DNA of 64,000 nucleotides from SAR202 cluster bacterium (GTDB taxonomy: Bacteria > Chloroflexota > Dehalococcoidia > UBA6926 > VFHL01): contig VFHL01000005.1 of NCBI GenBank assembly GCA_009392005.1, positions 105,619-169,618 on the forward strand, read 5' to 3'. Position numbers and translations under genes: made by a program. Below the pieces are notes generated by a model. It searched no databases. It worked only from the letters and a program-made list of their open reading frames with translations, and had not been told where the DNA came from. Positions 10,174 to 21,600 of the stretch are shown here, in pieces (positions within the stretch are counted from its first letter, which is position 1; every line of letters starts with the position of its first letter).

Positions 10174-11082
10174 TTAAGCATCCGCTTCATTTAGTTTGCC
10201 CAACGAGCGAGTTTCCCATGAAACAATCAATTGGCTAGCGATGAAAAGTGAACTATATGTGCCGCTAATCACACCGATTGTCAAAACAATAATGAATGGT
10301 TTTGTACTTTCGGGACCTAAAAAGATGAGGGCAGCCAAAACTAGTAGTGTAGTTAGACTAGTGTTTACCGACCTACCTAAGGTTTCAATAATGCTGAAAT
10401 TAACAGTTGTTACGAAATCTTTTGTTACTCCCTTGAGAATGTTTTCGCGCAACCGATCAAACACAACGATTGTGTCGTTAACGCTGTAACCTAGAACCGT
10501 CAACAGACCAACCAGGTACATCGAACTGATTTCAAATGGCATGATTTTAGCTATTAGCGCAGTTATGGAGATTACAATTAGCAGATCATGAGCCAATGCT
10601 ATGATCGCAGCCATACTATATCTAAACGTTCGTGGAATTTGGCGAAAGGCCCACGAAATATAAATCAAAATTCCAATCACTGCGGCAATGACGGCCACGA
10701 TGGCATTTCTGACAGTTTCTGAAGCTATAACAGGCGATACTGCTGTAAATTCAAATGCGTTAGAAATCCCATGTTTTTCTTCCAATATCCCCAGAATTTC
10801 TCCGCGCTGACTTTCTAAATTTTCAGACGCAGGGAGGCGAATGAAGAAGCTCCCATCTGAAAAGCTTTGCACTATAGCATCTGTGTAGCCAATTTGAGAT
10901 AAAGTGTTCTTAATGTCATCTTCTGTAACTTGTGAATCAAATTCAATTGTGGCTGTAACACCGCTTGAGAATTCGATTCCCCATCGCAAATCGGGGGAGA
11001 TGAATTGGCCGATCAATCCTGCAAGGATAATGATTCCTGAGGCGATGAAGTATTTAGCTCGTAAATTTACGAAATCAACCAT
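10174..11082 (-). CDS. secF: Protein translocase subunit SecF
   Basis: GIEFSSGVTATIEF, YSVNDTIVVFDRLREN, RSVNTSLTTLL; directly downstream of secD. Confidence 0.94.
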   Translation of the reverse strand: MVDFVNLRAKYFIASGIIILAGLIGQFISPDLRWGIEFSSGVTATIEFDSQVTEDDIKNTLSQIGYTDAIVQSFSDGSFFIRLPASENLESQRGEILGILEEKHGISNAFEFTAVSPVIASETVRNAIVAVIAAVIGILIYISWAFRQIPRTFRYSMAAIIALAHDLLIVISITALIAKIMPFEISSMYLVGLLTVLGYSVNDTIVVFDRLRENILKGVTKDFVTTVNFSIIETLGRSVNTSLTTLLVLAALIFLGPESTKPFIIVLTIGVISGTYSSLFIASQLIVSWETRSLGKLNEADA

Positions 11083-11093
11083 TGGTTCTCCCG

Positions 11094-12464
11094 TTATGTA
11101 TGGAACAACTTTGTTTTTTTACTTAAACCAGTGCTTGTAAACGTGCGCAAAAAGGTTCGGGTAACAATGATGGCTGTTAGCATGCTAATCATAACGCCAA
11201 AGAATAAAGTCACTGAAAAGCCCATGACAAAACTTGCTCCCAACCGCTGTGCGAACCAAAATAGAATTGCACACGTAATTATTGTTGAAAAGTTTCCGTC
11301 TCTAATCGCGGGCCACGCGCGATCAAATCCGACATCAACGGCAGATCGTAAGGATCGCCCTGCTTTGATTTCTTCTTTTAACCGTTCGAAAATCAAAACG
11401 TTTGCATCAACAGCCATACCGATCGACAATATGAAGGCCGCTAATCCGGAAAGTGTTAACGTCACAGGAATCAATTTGAAAGTTGCTAGAACCAATATTG
11501 TATAAATCATTAAAGAAACTGCAGCAGTGAGGCCTGCAAGTCTATAGTATAGGATGAGGAAAAGTACTACCAACCCTAGTCCAAGGAGCGCCGCACGTAC
11601 TCCTTGCTCAAGAGCTAATGAACCAAGCATCGGATTAATGTCAGCTTCTTGAACGAGTTCAATAGATAGAGGAAGTGCCCCTGAGTTAAGCTGTATGGCT
11701 AGGAGCCGCGCTTCGTTTAATCCTAATCCATCGATTATTCCACCCTGACCCGCCAATATGGCACTTCTTACATTTGGAGTAGATATTGGACTGTTATCGA
11801 CAAATATTCCTAAGGGGCGTCCAATATTTCTGGTAGTAACTTGTTCTAAGACTTCTTCTCCAGGCCCGTTAAATCGTAGAGTGACTTGAAACGATCCTGC
11901 GGTCTCATCTCGTCCAACTTGGGCACCGTCCGGCAGTAGTAATGCACCTGTCAATTCAACAGGAGACCCGTTTACAATACCTGTAGCTTTAACGAACTCT
12001 GGTGTGCCATCATTCATTACCACTTCACCTGCATCGTTGTACTGTAAATTACCATCTTCATCAAGTGCAGGTGTAGGTTCTCCGACTACAACTTCTCGGA
12101 AATCGAGTTCCGCAGTAGCTCCGATCAGGCCCTTTGCTTCCTCAATATTAGTGATTCCGGGCAGTTGAATTAATAAACGACGTTCTCCCATTTGCTGCAA
12201 AATCGGTTCACTAACGCCAAATTTATCGATACGTCGGTTTATATTTTGGATTAGACCTTCCATTTGGCCGGGTGATGGATTTTCATCCTCTGTTTGATAC
12301 ACCAAATGGGTTCCACCTTGAATATCGAGACCGAGACGCAGTCCGAGAGGGCCGTCGCCGCCCCGTTCAAAGCCGAGAAGGTTTATCTGTGGGAAATATA
12401 TGGCGGTTGCCGCCATACCTGTAATCAGTAGTATTGCGGCTATGCTAATAAGGTGGCGTTGCAC
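11094..12464 (-). CDS. secD: Protein translocase subunit SecD
   Basis: LGLDIQGGTHLVYQ, GRPLGIFVDN, LSIGMAVDANVLIFERLKEE. Confidence 0.95.
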   Translation of the reverse strand: MQRHLISIAAILLITGMAATAIYFPQINLLGFERGGDGPLGLRLGLDIQGGTHLVYQTEDENPSPGQMEGLIQNINRRIDKFGVSEPILQQMGERRLLIQLPGITNIEEAKGLIGATAELDFREVVVGEPTPALDEDGNLQYNDAGEVVMNDGTPEFVKATGIVNGSPVELTGALLLPDGAQVGRDETAGSFQVTLRFNGPGEEVLEQVTTRNIGRPLGIFVDNSPISTPNVRSAILAGQGGIIDGLGLNEARLLAIQLNSGALPLSIELVQEADINPMLGSLALEQGVRAALLGLGLVVLFLILYYRLAGLTAAVSLMIYTILVLATFKLIPVTLTLSGLAAFILSIGMAVDANVLIFERLKEEIKAGRSLRSAVDVGFDRAWPAIRDGNFSTIITCAILFWFAQRLGASFVMGFSVTLFFGVMISMLTAIIVTRTFLRTFTSTGLSKKTKLFHT

Positions 12465-12466
12465 GG

Positions 12467-13936
12467 TTAATCTCTCTCTCCAGGAGTACCCAGGGTTGTT
12501 GCTAGTGTTAGCGCTTCCTCAGAGGTCGTAATGCGCCCTTCAAATTGCGCCTCCCTCACCTCTTCAAGAATCCTACCAAGTTTTGGGCCGGGTTTCATTT
12601 TAAGAGTTGTTATCAAATCGTGTCCGGTAATCAAACGGGGTGAATTAATCACTGGTGCTTCTTCAAACCCTCCATCAATCGTAGCTTCTGCGAGGCGAAT
12701 ATGTTGCTGCCATTCATCATTTTTAAGATTTGGCCCCACCGCGGCTAAATGGTCTGCAAAGCTCAATACTATCGTATCAATCGCCGCATCGTCGAGATCT
12801 CGGAAAAAGCGGTAAATTGCTCTTTTGGAGGGTTTTTCCCAATTCTGGCTGATTTGAATAGGGCGTAAGTGTTGTTCTACCATTATTCTCGCTAACTCGA
12901 TTTCCCGTCGGCTAAAACGTAACCTATCCATAATTTGCTTAACCACTTTGCTTCCATTGGTTGTGTGTCCAATAAATCGTATGCGTCCATTGGACTCAAT
13001 GGTTTTTGTGGCAGGTTTGGCTATATCGTGCAATAAAGCTGCCAATTTGAAAATGACATACCTTGGGAGCCCTGCGGTGATTTCTTCTTTAAAATGATCA
13101 GAGAAATTGGATTTCCAAGGGATTTGTTTGAGGATTGGGTTGTTCTTACGTGTGTTGGAACAAACGATGCGTTCTGCAAAACCTAAGGTTTCAACATTGT
13201 GATCAAAAACATTCCAGTAATGCTCTTTAGGCTGCGAAATATTTTTGTTTGATGAGAGTTCGGGGATCACTGTGCATAAAACACTAGTTCCATCCATCAA
13301 TCGTACCAAGGGTAAACTCGAGGGTAACATTAATATGCGAACAAATTCATCACGGATACGTTCTGGAGCAGTTTTTGTGAGCAAATTTGCATGTGAACGA
13401 ATCAATTTGGCCGTATCGTCTTGTAAAGTAAAATTAAGTTCTCCCGACAATCGAATAGCTCGCAAAAGTCGGATTGGATCGTCCGCGAAAACATCTTTCG
13501 ACAGAGAACGGATTTTTTTAAGGCCTATATCGCTGAGACCACCAAGGGGATCAATGATTTCATTAGTGGATATATTTGTAAGTGGCATAGCCATCGCATT
13601 CACTGAAAAATCACGTCTTCGCAAATTGCCTGTCAGATCTCCGTTGGTGGGAGAAACATCGATCGTCCAGCTTTGTTCGTTGTACTCTATCAAGGCTCTT
13701 CCTATATACCGGTCAACATCCAGAGGATAAAAATCTCCGCCAAATTGGTTCGCCAAAAAACGTGCGATTTGCAGGCTGTCTGCGTTGGTGACTAGGTCTA
13801 TATCGTTAGTCTGCTTCCCTAAAACTAAATCGCGTACGATGCCGCCAACTAAGTAAGTGCTATCCAATTCAGGAGCGAGTATCCTTTGAATCGTATTGAG
13901 AATATCCTTTTGAGATCCTTTTTTTAATTCATTCAT
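12467..13936 (-). CDS. CCA tRNA nucleotidyltransferase / poly(A) polymerase family with HD domain
   Basis: YLVGGIVRDLVLGKQTNDIDLVT, RRRDFSVNAMAM, DPIRLLRAIRLSGEL, LLHDIAKPAT HD motif. Confidence 0.9.
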   Translation of the reverse strand: MNELKKGSQKDILNTIQRILAPELDSTYLVGGIVRDLVLGKQTNDIDLVTNADSLQIARFLANQFGGDFYPLDVDRYIGRALIEYNEQSWTIDVSPTNGDLTGNLRRRDFSVNAMAMPLTNISTNEIIDPLGGLSDIGLKKIRSLSKDVFADDPIRLLRAIRLSGELNFTLQDDTAKLIRSHANLLTKTAPERIRDEFVRILMLPSSLPLVRLMDGTSVLCTVIPELSSNKNISQPKEHYWNVFDHNVETLGFAERIVCSNTRKNNPILKQIPWKSNFSDHFKEEITAGLPRYVIFKLAALLHDIAKPATKTIESNGRIRFIGHTTNGSKVVKQIMDRLRFSRREIELARIMVEQHLRPIQISQNWEKPSKRAIYRFFRDLDDAAIDTIVLSFADHLAAVGPNLKNDEWQQHIRLAEATIDGGFEEAPVINSPRLITGHDLITTLKMKPGPKLGRILEEVREAQFEGRITTSEEALTLATTLGTPGERD

Positions 13937-14541
13937 GATGTCGTACTTTGAGGGTCGGCAGGTTCGATTTTTTCCAGTTTTTCGTGGCTTGCAAGATGGT
14001 CGGTGTACAAAATTCCGTTTAAATGGTCGATTTCATGTTCCAACGCTTGCGCAAGCAATTCATCAGCCTTGATGCGAATTTCCTTACTGTCAGGGGTCAT
14101 AGCTTTAACGGTTACGCGCAAGGACCTCTCAATGAAGCCTCGATATCCTGGAATGCTGAGGCATCCCTCTTCAACCTCTCGATTGCCAGAGCGTTTAACG
14201 ATGCTTGGGTTGACTAGCCGGTAAAGTATTGCGTCTGCATCTTCATTGTCTTCTGGCGGGGGGATCTCTATTGTGATCACGCGCCAGAAAGAACCGACTT
14301 GATTCGCTGCGAGTCCAATGCCATGGGCGTTCCGCATAGTTTCAACCATGTTGTCTAACAACATATTTATGGAGTGGTCTATTTGTTTAACCCTTCTCGC
14401 TCGTTGACGCAAAGCGGGATGAGGTACTGTCAATATTGGTAATAGCGCCAATTTAAAGTTTGTCCTTGACTGAATTTGCATAAACCATTTATGGAACCGA
14501 TCCAAGTATGCCAGTCGGCATGACCGGTCGCAAGTTAACAA
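13933..14541 (-). CDS. def: Peptide deformylase
   Basis: GIGLAANQVG, EEGCLSIPGYRG, QALEHEIDHLNGILY. Start uncertain. Confidence 0.93.
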   Translation of the reverse strand: MLTCDRSCRLAYLDRFHKWFMQIQSRTNFKLALLPILTVPHPALRQRARRVKQIDHSINMLLDNMVETMRNAHGIGLAANQVGSFWRVITIEIPPPEDNEDADAILYRLVNPSIVKRSGNREVEEGCLSIPGYRGFIERSLRVTVKAMTPDSKEIRIKADELLAQALEHEIDHLNGILYTDHLASHEKLEKIEPADPQSTTS

Positions 14542-14598
14542 AAATTCTCTAACTGGGTTTAACTCTTCAATGATTGGAGAAACGACAGCGTTTTTGAT

Positions 14599-17040
14599 TC
14601 AAATCAACGATACTGGATTGACATCAATTGTCCATGTATTGCCCAAAGCAATATTGTCTAAAATTTGTCCGGGTCGCGCACCTTGAATAATTAAATGCCA
14701 GCGATAACGTCCTCGTACACGTTGGATGTATGCCGGTGCCGGTCCAATCAATTTGATTTCTGACAATCCTTTAAGGGAGATTTCATCGCGTAAACGCTGA
14801 GCCATTTTTGTAGCATTAATTTCAGCACGAGATTCTGATGGATGGGTGCATATTAGGCGAATCATGTTTGTGAAAGGAGGGTAGCCTAACATATGCCGGA
14901 ACGATATTTCCTTCTCATAAAAATCTTCAAATGATATTTGTTTTACGGCTTGCATCGCGTAATTTTCGGGATCATAAGTTTGGACTATAGAGTTGCCTTG
15001 TGTAGTTCCTCTTCCAGCACGACCAGATACTTGAGATAATACTTGGAACGTTCTTTCGGCTGCGCGGAAGTCCGGAAGATGTAAACCAATATCTCCATTT
15101 ATTGCGCCCACAAGGCTTACAAGAGGGAAATGAAGGCCTTTCGCTAACATCTGAGTTCCGACGAGAACATCAGCTTCGTGCTTCAAAAATGCATCAAGGA
15201 TTTTTTTGTGAGCGTTCTGTCCTGTCGCTGTATCTCTGTCCCATCTCAAAACTCTTGCTGTGGGGAATGATTTTAAGACTTCTCGGACGACTCTTTCAGT
15301 ACCAATTCCCACGAAGCGAATCTTTTCACTCCTACATTCGGGACATATCTTCGCTGTTGTGACGGTGGCATTACATTGGTGACAGCGCAGTGCATTAGGG
15401 GCATGAAAAGTATATGCAGTTGAACAATTTTTGCATCTCTCAATATACCCACAACTTCTGCATTGGACTGATGTTGCGGTTCCGCGGCGATTCAGAAAAA
15501 GGATGGCTTGTTCATGCCGAGCAAGAGTTTCATTAATGCCATTATGAAGAGCCCTGCTGAATATACTGGTATTTCCAGCCTTTAATTCTTCTCTCATGTC
15601 GATGATGTTTACTCTCGGTAGTGATTCAAGGCGTATAGCATTATTCCCGTCAGGAACAATCCTTTCAGGGAGAGTTAACAGTTCATATTCACCAGTTGTC
15701 GTTTTGTGATAGCTAGAAATATCTGGGGTGGCGCTACCTAAAACTAAAACGGCGTTTTCCAAATGGGCGATCTCTTCCGCTAATTCTCTAGCATGGTATC
15801 TAGGTGCAGGATCCTGTTGTTTGTATGCTGCATCATGTTCTTCGTCAATAATAATTAAGCCAATATTTGGAAGAGGAGCTCCCAAAGCACTTCTAGGGCC
15901 GATAACGACATCAAACGCACCATCTTTGATAGCCTGCCATTCGCTTCGGCGCTGTCCTTGTGATAATTGGCTATGTAAAACACCAACTCGGCCTGGAAAT
16001 CTTTCGGAGAATCGTTGAATCGTTTGTGGCGTTAGCGATATTTCTGGAACTAGTACAATGCCTTGCTTGCCACGCTTTATAACTTCTGCGAGGGCTTGGA
16101 GGTAAATTTCTGTTTTGCCGCTACCTGTAATGCCATATAGCAAAAAAGGCTTGCGTCTTTTCTTGTTATCTAGTGAAGAAACAATTTTGGTTAATGCTTC
16201 ATTTTGTTTAGGAACAAGACTAAGCGGTGCAGACAGAGGAGCCTCTAAATTTACCAATAGGTCTCGATGCACATATTGCTCACTTCTACGGATGAATCCT
16301 TTTTGCTCAAGTGCTAACACTACTGATGAGGTTGCACCAGTACTTTTGAGTGCATCTATTTGTGCAAGTGATTTGTTCTCTTCGGACAAAAATTGCAGAA
16401 GTTGATATTGGCGTGTTGCGTTTCGATCTTGAAGATCCTTTAAAGCTTTCTTAAGTTCATCACCGCTAATGCTAAGTTCCAGGAATTTTCTTGTTCTAGG
16501 CTCCAATTTTTTAGATTCATTTTTGATTTCTCGTACAGCAATGCCTTCCTTCTCCAATTTTCGTAGCGCATTCATCCCGCTTGGCCCTAAAGATCGTCGC
16601 AAGCTTGGTACAGATGCCTGACCATGCTCTGCAAGGTAATCAACAACCTTCGTTTCATTTTGTGTCAGTTTATTCTGCTCTTCACGTTTTACGGTTGGCG
16701 ATAATTTCACAAAAGCGGTATTTCTTCTACGAAAAGATGGTGCTAAAAATAAAAGAGCAGATTGGAAAAGGGATACGTGGTACTGGGAGGAGACCCATTT
16801 CACAAGTTGTATTTGTCTTTCGGTCAGAACAGGTTTCTCTTCAGATAAGCTTTCAACGAAACGTGTTGCTTGGACTGGAGGTACATTTGTTAATGATATG
16901 ACTATACCCTGGACTCGCTTGGCTCCGAACAATATCCAAATAGCGTGCCCTAGAGCGATGTTCAGCCCAATCGGGATTTCGTAGGTGTAAGTCTTGGAAA
17001 TCCACGTTACAGAATCAACGGCGACTTCAGCGTAGCGCAT
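14599..17040 (-). CDS. priA: Primosomal protein N' (PriA helicase)
   Basis: LLYGITGSGKTEIYLQ, IIIDEEHDAAYKQQDPAPRYHARE, Zn-binding CRSCGYIERCKNCSTAYTFH...CHQCNATV...CPECRS, GTQMLAKGLHFP. Confidence 0.95.
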   Translation of the reverse strand: MRYAEVAVDSVTWISKTYTYEIPIGLNIALGHAIWILFGAKRVQGIVISLTNVPPVQATRFVESLSEEKPVLTERQIQLVKWVSSQYHVSLFQSALLFLAPSFRRRNTAFVKLSPTVKREEQNKLTQNETKVVDYLAEHGQASVPSLRRSLGPSGMNALRKLEKEGIAVREIKNESKKLEPRTRKFLELSISGDELKKALKDLQDRNATRQYQLLQFLSEENKSLAQIDALKSTGATSSVVLALEQKGFIRRSEQYVHRDLLVNLEAPLSAPLSLVPKQNEALTKIVSSLDNKKRRKPFLLYGITGSGKTEIYLQALAEVIKRGKQGIVLVPEISLTPQTIQRFSERFPGRVGVLHSQLSQGQRRSEWQAIKDGAFDVVIGPRSALGAPLPNIGLIIIDEEHDAAYKQQDPAPRYHARELAEEIAHLENAVLVLGSATPDISSYHKTTTGEYELLTLPERIVPDGNNAIRLESLPRVNIIDMREELKAGNTSIFSRALHNGINETLARHEQAILFLNRRGTATSVQCRSCGYIERCKNCSTAYTFHAPNALRCHQCNATVTTAKICPECRSEKIRFVGIGTERVVREVLKSFPTARVLRWDRDTATGQNAHKKILDAFLKHEADVLVGTQMLAKGLHFPLVSLVGAINGDIGLHLPDFRAAERTFQVLSQVSGRAGRGTTQGNSIVQTYDPENYAMQAVKQISFEDFYEKEISFRHMLGYPPFTNMIRLICTHPSESRAEINATKMAQRLRDEISLKGLSEIKLIGPAPAYIQRVRGRYRWHLIIQGARPGQILDNIALGNTWTIDVNPVSLI

Positions 17041-17091
17041 GGTTAAACCCTTTGGGAGAGATGCCGAAACGGCTGTTATCCAGCACTGGTT

Positions 17092-17445
17092 CTATTTACG
17101 TGGAGAGACTTTCTCCTTTATACGTGCAGCTCGTCCAGTCCGGCCCCTAAGGTAATATAATTTGGCTCGTCGAACTGAGCCCCGCCTAACCACTTCTATT
17201 CTCTCTAGACGCGGATTACTAAAGAGGAATGTTCGTTCGACCCCGATATCTTGAAAAACCCGTCTCACGGTGAGGCTAGCGTTTGCCCCTCCTTTTTTGA
17301 TACGGAGAACGAAACCCTGATACACCTGTGTGCGAGTTCGATTACCTTCAACCACTTGCCAGTGGATTCGGACCGTATCTCCAGGGTTGACTTCCTCGAG
17401 GTCGGTTCTATCTTTCATTTTTAATAGATGACTTATGTCAGGCAC
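17092..17445 (-). CDS. rplS: Ribosomal protein L19
   Basis: GDTVRIHWQVVEGNRTRTQVYQGFVLRI, GVERTFLFSNPRLERIEVVRRGSVRRAKLYYLRGRTGRAARIKEK. Confidence 0.96.
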   Translation of the reverse strand: MPDISHLLKMKDRTDLEEVNPGDTVRIHWQVVEGNRTRTQVYQGFVLRIKKGGANASLTVRRVFQDIGVERTFLFSNPRLERIEVVRRGSVRRAKLYYLRGRTGRAARIKEKVSPRK

Positions 17446-17557
17446 AGATCGCCTCCTAATTGATGCAAGGATACTCAGGGAGGAAACAGTATATCAGAGT
17501 TCCCGTGGCATCGTACATTTAATGTTTACTTAATGGAGAGCGTTTTTGTTGTGCAAC

Positions 17558-18322
17558 TTATTCATTTTCAAAATTGTGAGCAGAAAGTTTTTCTTTTAGC
17601 CAAGCTTTCTCATCGTCAGTTAAATTGGCTTCGTTTATCAAGTCCGGTCGTCTCAGAGCGGTTCGCAAGAGTGCTTGATTCCTGCGCCAGCGAGTGATTT
17701 CCTGATGGTTTCCTGAAAGTAAAATTTCTGGAATTTTCCAACCTCGGAAATTTGCCGGGCGTGTGTATTGTGGCCCCTCCAATAGGTTTTCAGCATGTGA
17801 TTCAACGATACTTGATTCTTCGGATCCTAACACTCCGGGTACTTTTCGCATTATTGCGTCAACGATCAACATTGCGGGTATTTCACCACCTGTGACGACA
17901 AAATCACCAACACTGATTTCTTCAGAAATTAAGTTTTCTCGTACGCGTTCATCGACGCCTTCATACCGACCACAAATCAAAATGATTTCAGAACATTCTG
18001 CGAGTTGATCTGCTCTATTTTGGTTGAAGGTTCGGCCCTGTGGGGTAAGCAAGATTACGGGAACATCTTCCATTGGTGAAGTTAAACCTTCTTGCACATT
18101 CTCAATAGCATATGTAAGCGGCTCTGGCTTGAAAAGCATGCCTGGTCCGCCACCATATGGAGAATCGTCGACTGTTTGATGATTTCCTGTGCCATATTGG
18201 CGGAGATCGTGCGGGATGATTTCAAATGTTCCTTGGGTGATAGCGCGACCAGTAATGCTTGCACCCAAAGGTCCAGGGAAAAGATCAGGAAATAGAGTAA
18301 TGATGTGAATTCGCATTGTCAT
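17558..18322 (-). CDS. trmD: tRNA (guanine-N1)-methyltransferase
   Basis: [60 protein letters not shown]. Confidence 0.96.
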   Translation of the reverse strand: MTMRIHIITLFPDLFPGPLGASITGRAITQGTFEIIPHDLRQYGTGNHQTVDDSPYGGGPGMLFKPEPLTYAIENVQEGLTSPMEDVPVILLTPQGRTFNQNRADQLAECSEIILICGRYEGVDERVRENLISEEISVGDFVVTGGEIPAMLIVDAIMRKVPGVLGSEESSIVESHAENLLEGPQYTRPANFRGWKIPEILLSGNHQEITRWRRNQALLRTALRRPDLINEANLTDDEKAWLKEKLSAHNFENE

Positions 18323-18665
18323 TATGCTAAAAAATGTATTTCAGGCATCAAATTCTGATTCTACGGGAAGTTCTGTTCGCAACACAGGAATCTAAAACCA
18401 AGATTGGAATTCATCATAGCAGATAAATATTTTATTCTGATTGCGCATTTCACAGTCGTGTCAAGTGAATCATCCCCTGTTAGAATGAAAATTAAGTGGT
18501 CTTGATTTTATTTTTCACAGCTAAATTTTTCGAACTGGAGCTGTTCTGACCAAGCGCATTTAGTTTGGTCTTGTGAATATTGGGGCCTTGTGGAATCCTC
18601 GGTGCGAGTTCAGTAGAGCAGCGCCTTGTATTCTGACTATCAGAAGATATATTTGGAGGGTTTGG

Positions 18666-21600
18666 ATGGACAGAGAAAGCCGTGATCAACGGCTCCGGGA
18701 GACACTTCAAAATCGCATCATGATTCTTGATGGAGCTATGGGGACTAGTATTCAGGCCCATGATCTATCGGCTAACGATTTTGGTGGATCTGAGTACGAA
18801 GGCTGCAATGAATATCTCAATATTCTCAAGCCGGAATTAATCAAGGATATCCATCTGGATTACTTTCAGGCGGGTGCTGATATTGCTGAAACCAATTCTT
18901 TTGGGAGCACACCAATTGTCCTGGATGAATATGGTTTGGGTGCACAAGCGTTTGAGATAAGTCGTCGGAGCGCAGAGATTGCGCGCGAAGCGGCGGAGGT
19001 ATCTTCGACAGATGAAAAGTTATGTTTTGTTGCGGGTTCAATGGGTCCTACGACGAAGGCTATATCTGTCACGGGTGGTATTACATGGGATGGATTAGTT
19101 GAAAATTTTCGGATTCAGGCTTCTGGGCTAATTGCGGGTGGAGTTGACCTTCTCTTGATTGAAACGTCACAGGATACTCTGAATATTAAGGCTGCATTGG
19201 AGGGCATTGACAGGGCATTTTCCGAAATCAATACGTTTGTTCCAGTAGCCGTTCAGGTAACGATTGAGACAATGGGAACAATGTTAGGTGGTCAAGATAT
19301 CGAATCTATTTATAGGTCAATTGCACATCGTGATTTGTTATGGATTGGAATGAATTGTGCAACGGGGCCTGAATTTATGCGCGATCACATTCGAACCTTG
19401 GCGAGAATCAGCCGCTTCCCGATATCTGTTGTCCCGAATGCCGGTTTGCCGGACGAAGATGGCAAATATAATGAAACTCCTGAAAAAATGGCAACAACTA
19501 TGTCGGATTACATGGATTCGGGGTGGATCAATGTTGTTGGAGGGTGTTGTGGGACGGTTGGTGAACATATTCACCAGTTAGCTGAGCACGCATCTAAAAA
19601 ACATATCTATGTTCCAGATGGCGAGCAGGAAAGTGCCGTTGTGGGATTGGAGACCCAATTAATCAATGACGAAAATCGCCCATTAATTGTCGGTGAACGC
19701 ACAAATGTTCTCGGTAGCAGAGAGTTCAAACGCTTAATTGCGGATGGGAGGATTGAAGAGGCTGCTGAAATTGGTCGTCGCCAGGTGCGAGCGGGTGCTC
19801 ATATATTAGATGTTTGTCTTCAGGATCCTGATCGAGATGAAATGAATGATATCTCTACTTTTCTTGAGGAACTTACGCGAAAGATTAAAGCGCCAATCAT
19901 GCTTGATTCGACGGATGCACGTGTTCTCGAAGAAGCTTTGAAGAGGACTCCTGGTAAATCCATCATTAACTCCATAAATTTGGAAGATGGAGAGGATCGT
20001 TTTCGTGCTGTTATCCCCTTAGCGAAACGTTATGGCGCAGCCCTTGTTGTTGGGTGTATCGATGATGACAAAGAACAAGCTCAAGCGATAACAAAAGATC
20101 GGAAAATAGAAATTGCTCGGCGGTCGTATAATCTTTTGACCCAGAAGTATGGCGTTGAACCACAAGACATCATATTTGATCCGCTCGTTTTTCCAGTTGG
20201 AACTGGTGATCAGAATTATGTCGGGTCAGGTGTCGAAACTCTTGAATCAATAATGGAAATAAAAAAAGAATTTCCTAAAGCTAAAACTATCTTGGGTGTG
20301 TCAAATGTCTCGTTTGGTCTTCCCGCGGCTGGGCGCGAGGTTCTAAATTCTGTGATGCTTTATCACGCCGTGCAGGCAGGTTTAGATATGGCCATTGTCA
20401 ATTCGCAAAGGATCGAGCGGTATGCTTCACTTTCCGATCAAGAAAAAAAATTGTCTGAAGATTTAATTTGGTGGCGGGGCACTGATCCGATTGGTGCGTT
20501 CGCGGATTATTTTCGAGAGCGGAAAACACAATCGAACGAATCCGATCGTAAAGCATTACCACTTGATGAACGGCTTGCGTCTAATGTTGTTGAAGGAACG
20601 AAAGAAGGCCTTCTTGAAGACCTTGATGAAGCGTTGCGAAGTCGGAAACCACTCGAAATTATCAACGGACCACTAATGAATGGTATGAGTGAAGTTGGCC
20701 GTCTTTTCGGTAATAATGAATTAATTGTCGCAGAGGTTTTGGAGTCTGCTGAAGTGATGAAGTCCGCTGTATCACACCTTGAGCCTCACATGGAGAGCCT
20801 GGAAGAGAGTAGTCGAGGGCGGGTACTTTTAGCGACGGTTAAAGGCGATGTTCATGATATCGGCAAGAATCTAGTTGATATTATTTTTTCCAATAACGGC
20901 TACCAAGTCATAAATCTGGGAATAAAAATCCCGCCTCAAGAGTTGATTCAAGCGTACAACGACCACGAACCAGATGTAATCGGTTTGTCTGGGTTGCTTG
21001 TAAAATCGGCTCAGATGATGGTAGATACCGCTCGAGATTTTCGCGAAGCAAATATCGACGTACCATTATTAGTGGGTGGAGCGGCTTTAACGAATCGATT
21101 CACTCGGTTACGGATTTCGCCAGAATATGCTGGTTTGGTGGTTTACGCTCAAGATGCCATGACTGGACTTGATTTGGTTGGGAAAATTCGTGATGACGAA
21201 TCTCGTGCGGCCTTAGCAAACACACTTGAAGAAGAAACATTGAGGTTGAATAAGAATGAATCTGTACGAGAGCTTAAGTCTGAAGACCAGATTGTCTCCG
21301 GGTCAACTTTGGAGCCTGCAGCCAAAGTTCCCGTTCCCCCTGACCTAATCCAACACATTCTTACGGATTATGATTTGAGTGAAGTTTTTAGTTATATAAA
21401 TCCGACTATGCTTTACAATCGGCATCTAGGTTTTCGGGGTTCCAGATTTTCGGAGGCGCTTGAGAATCGAGAGAAGAAGGCAATGGACTTGCATGAGAAA
21501 GTGCAATCTGTTGAAGATTACATGTTGTCTAGGCCAGATATTCAGGCACGTGCTATATATCGCTTTTTCCGCGCAGGGTCGGAGGGGAATGATATTTGCA

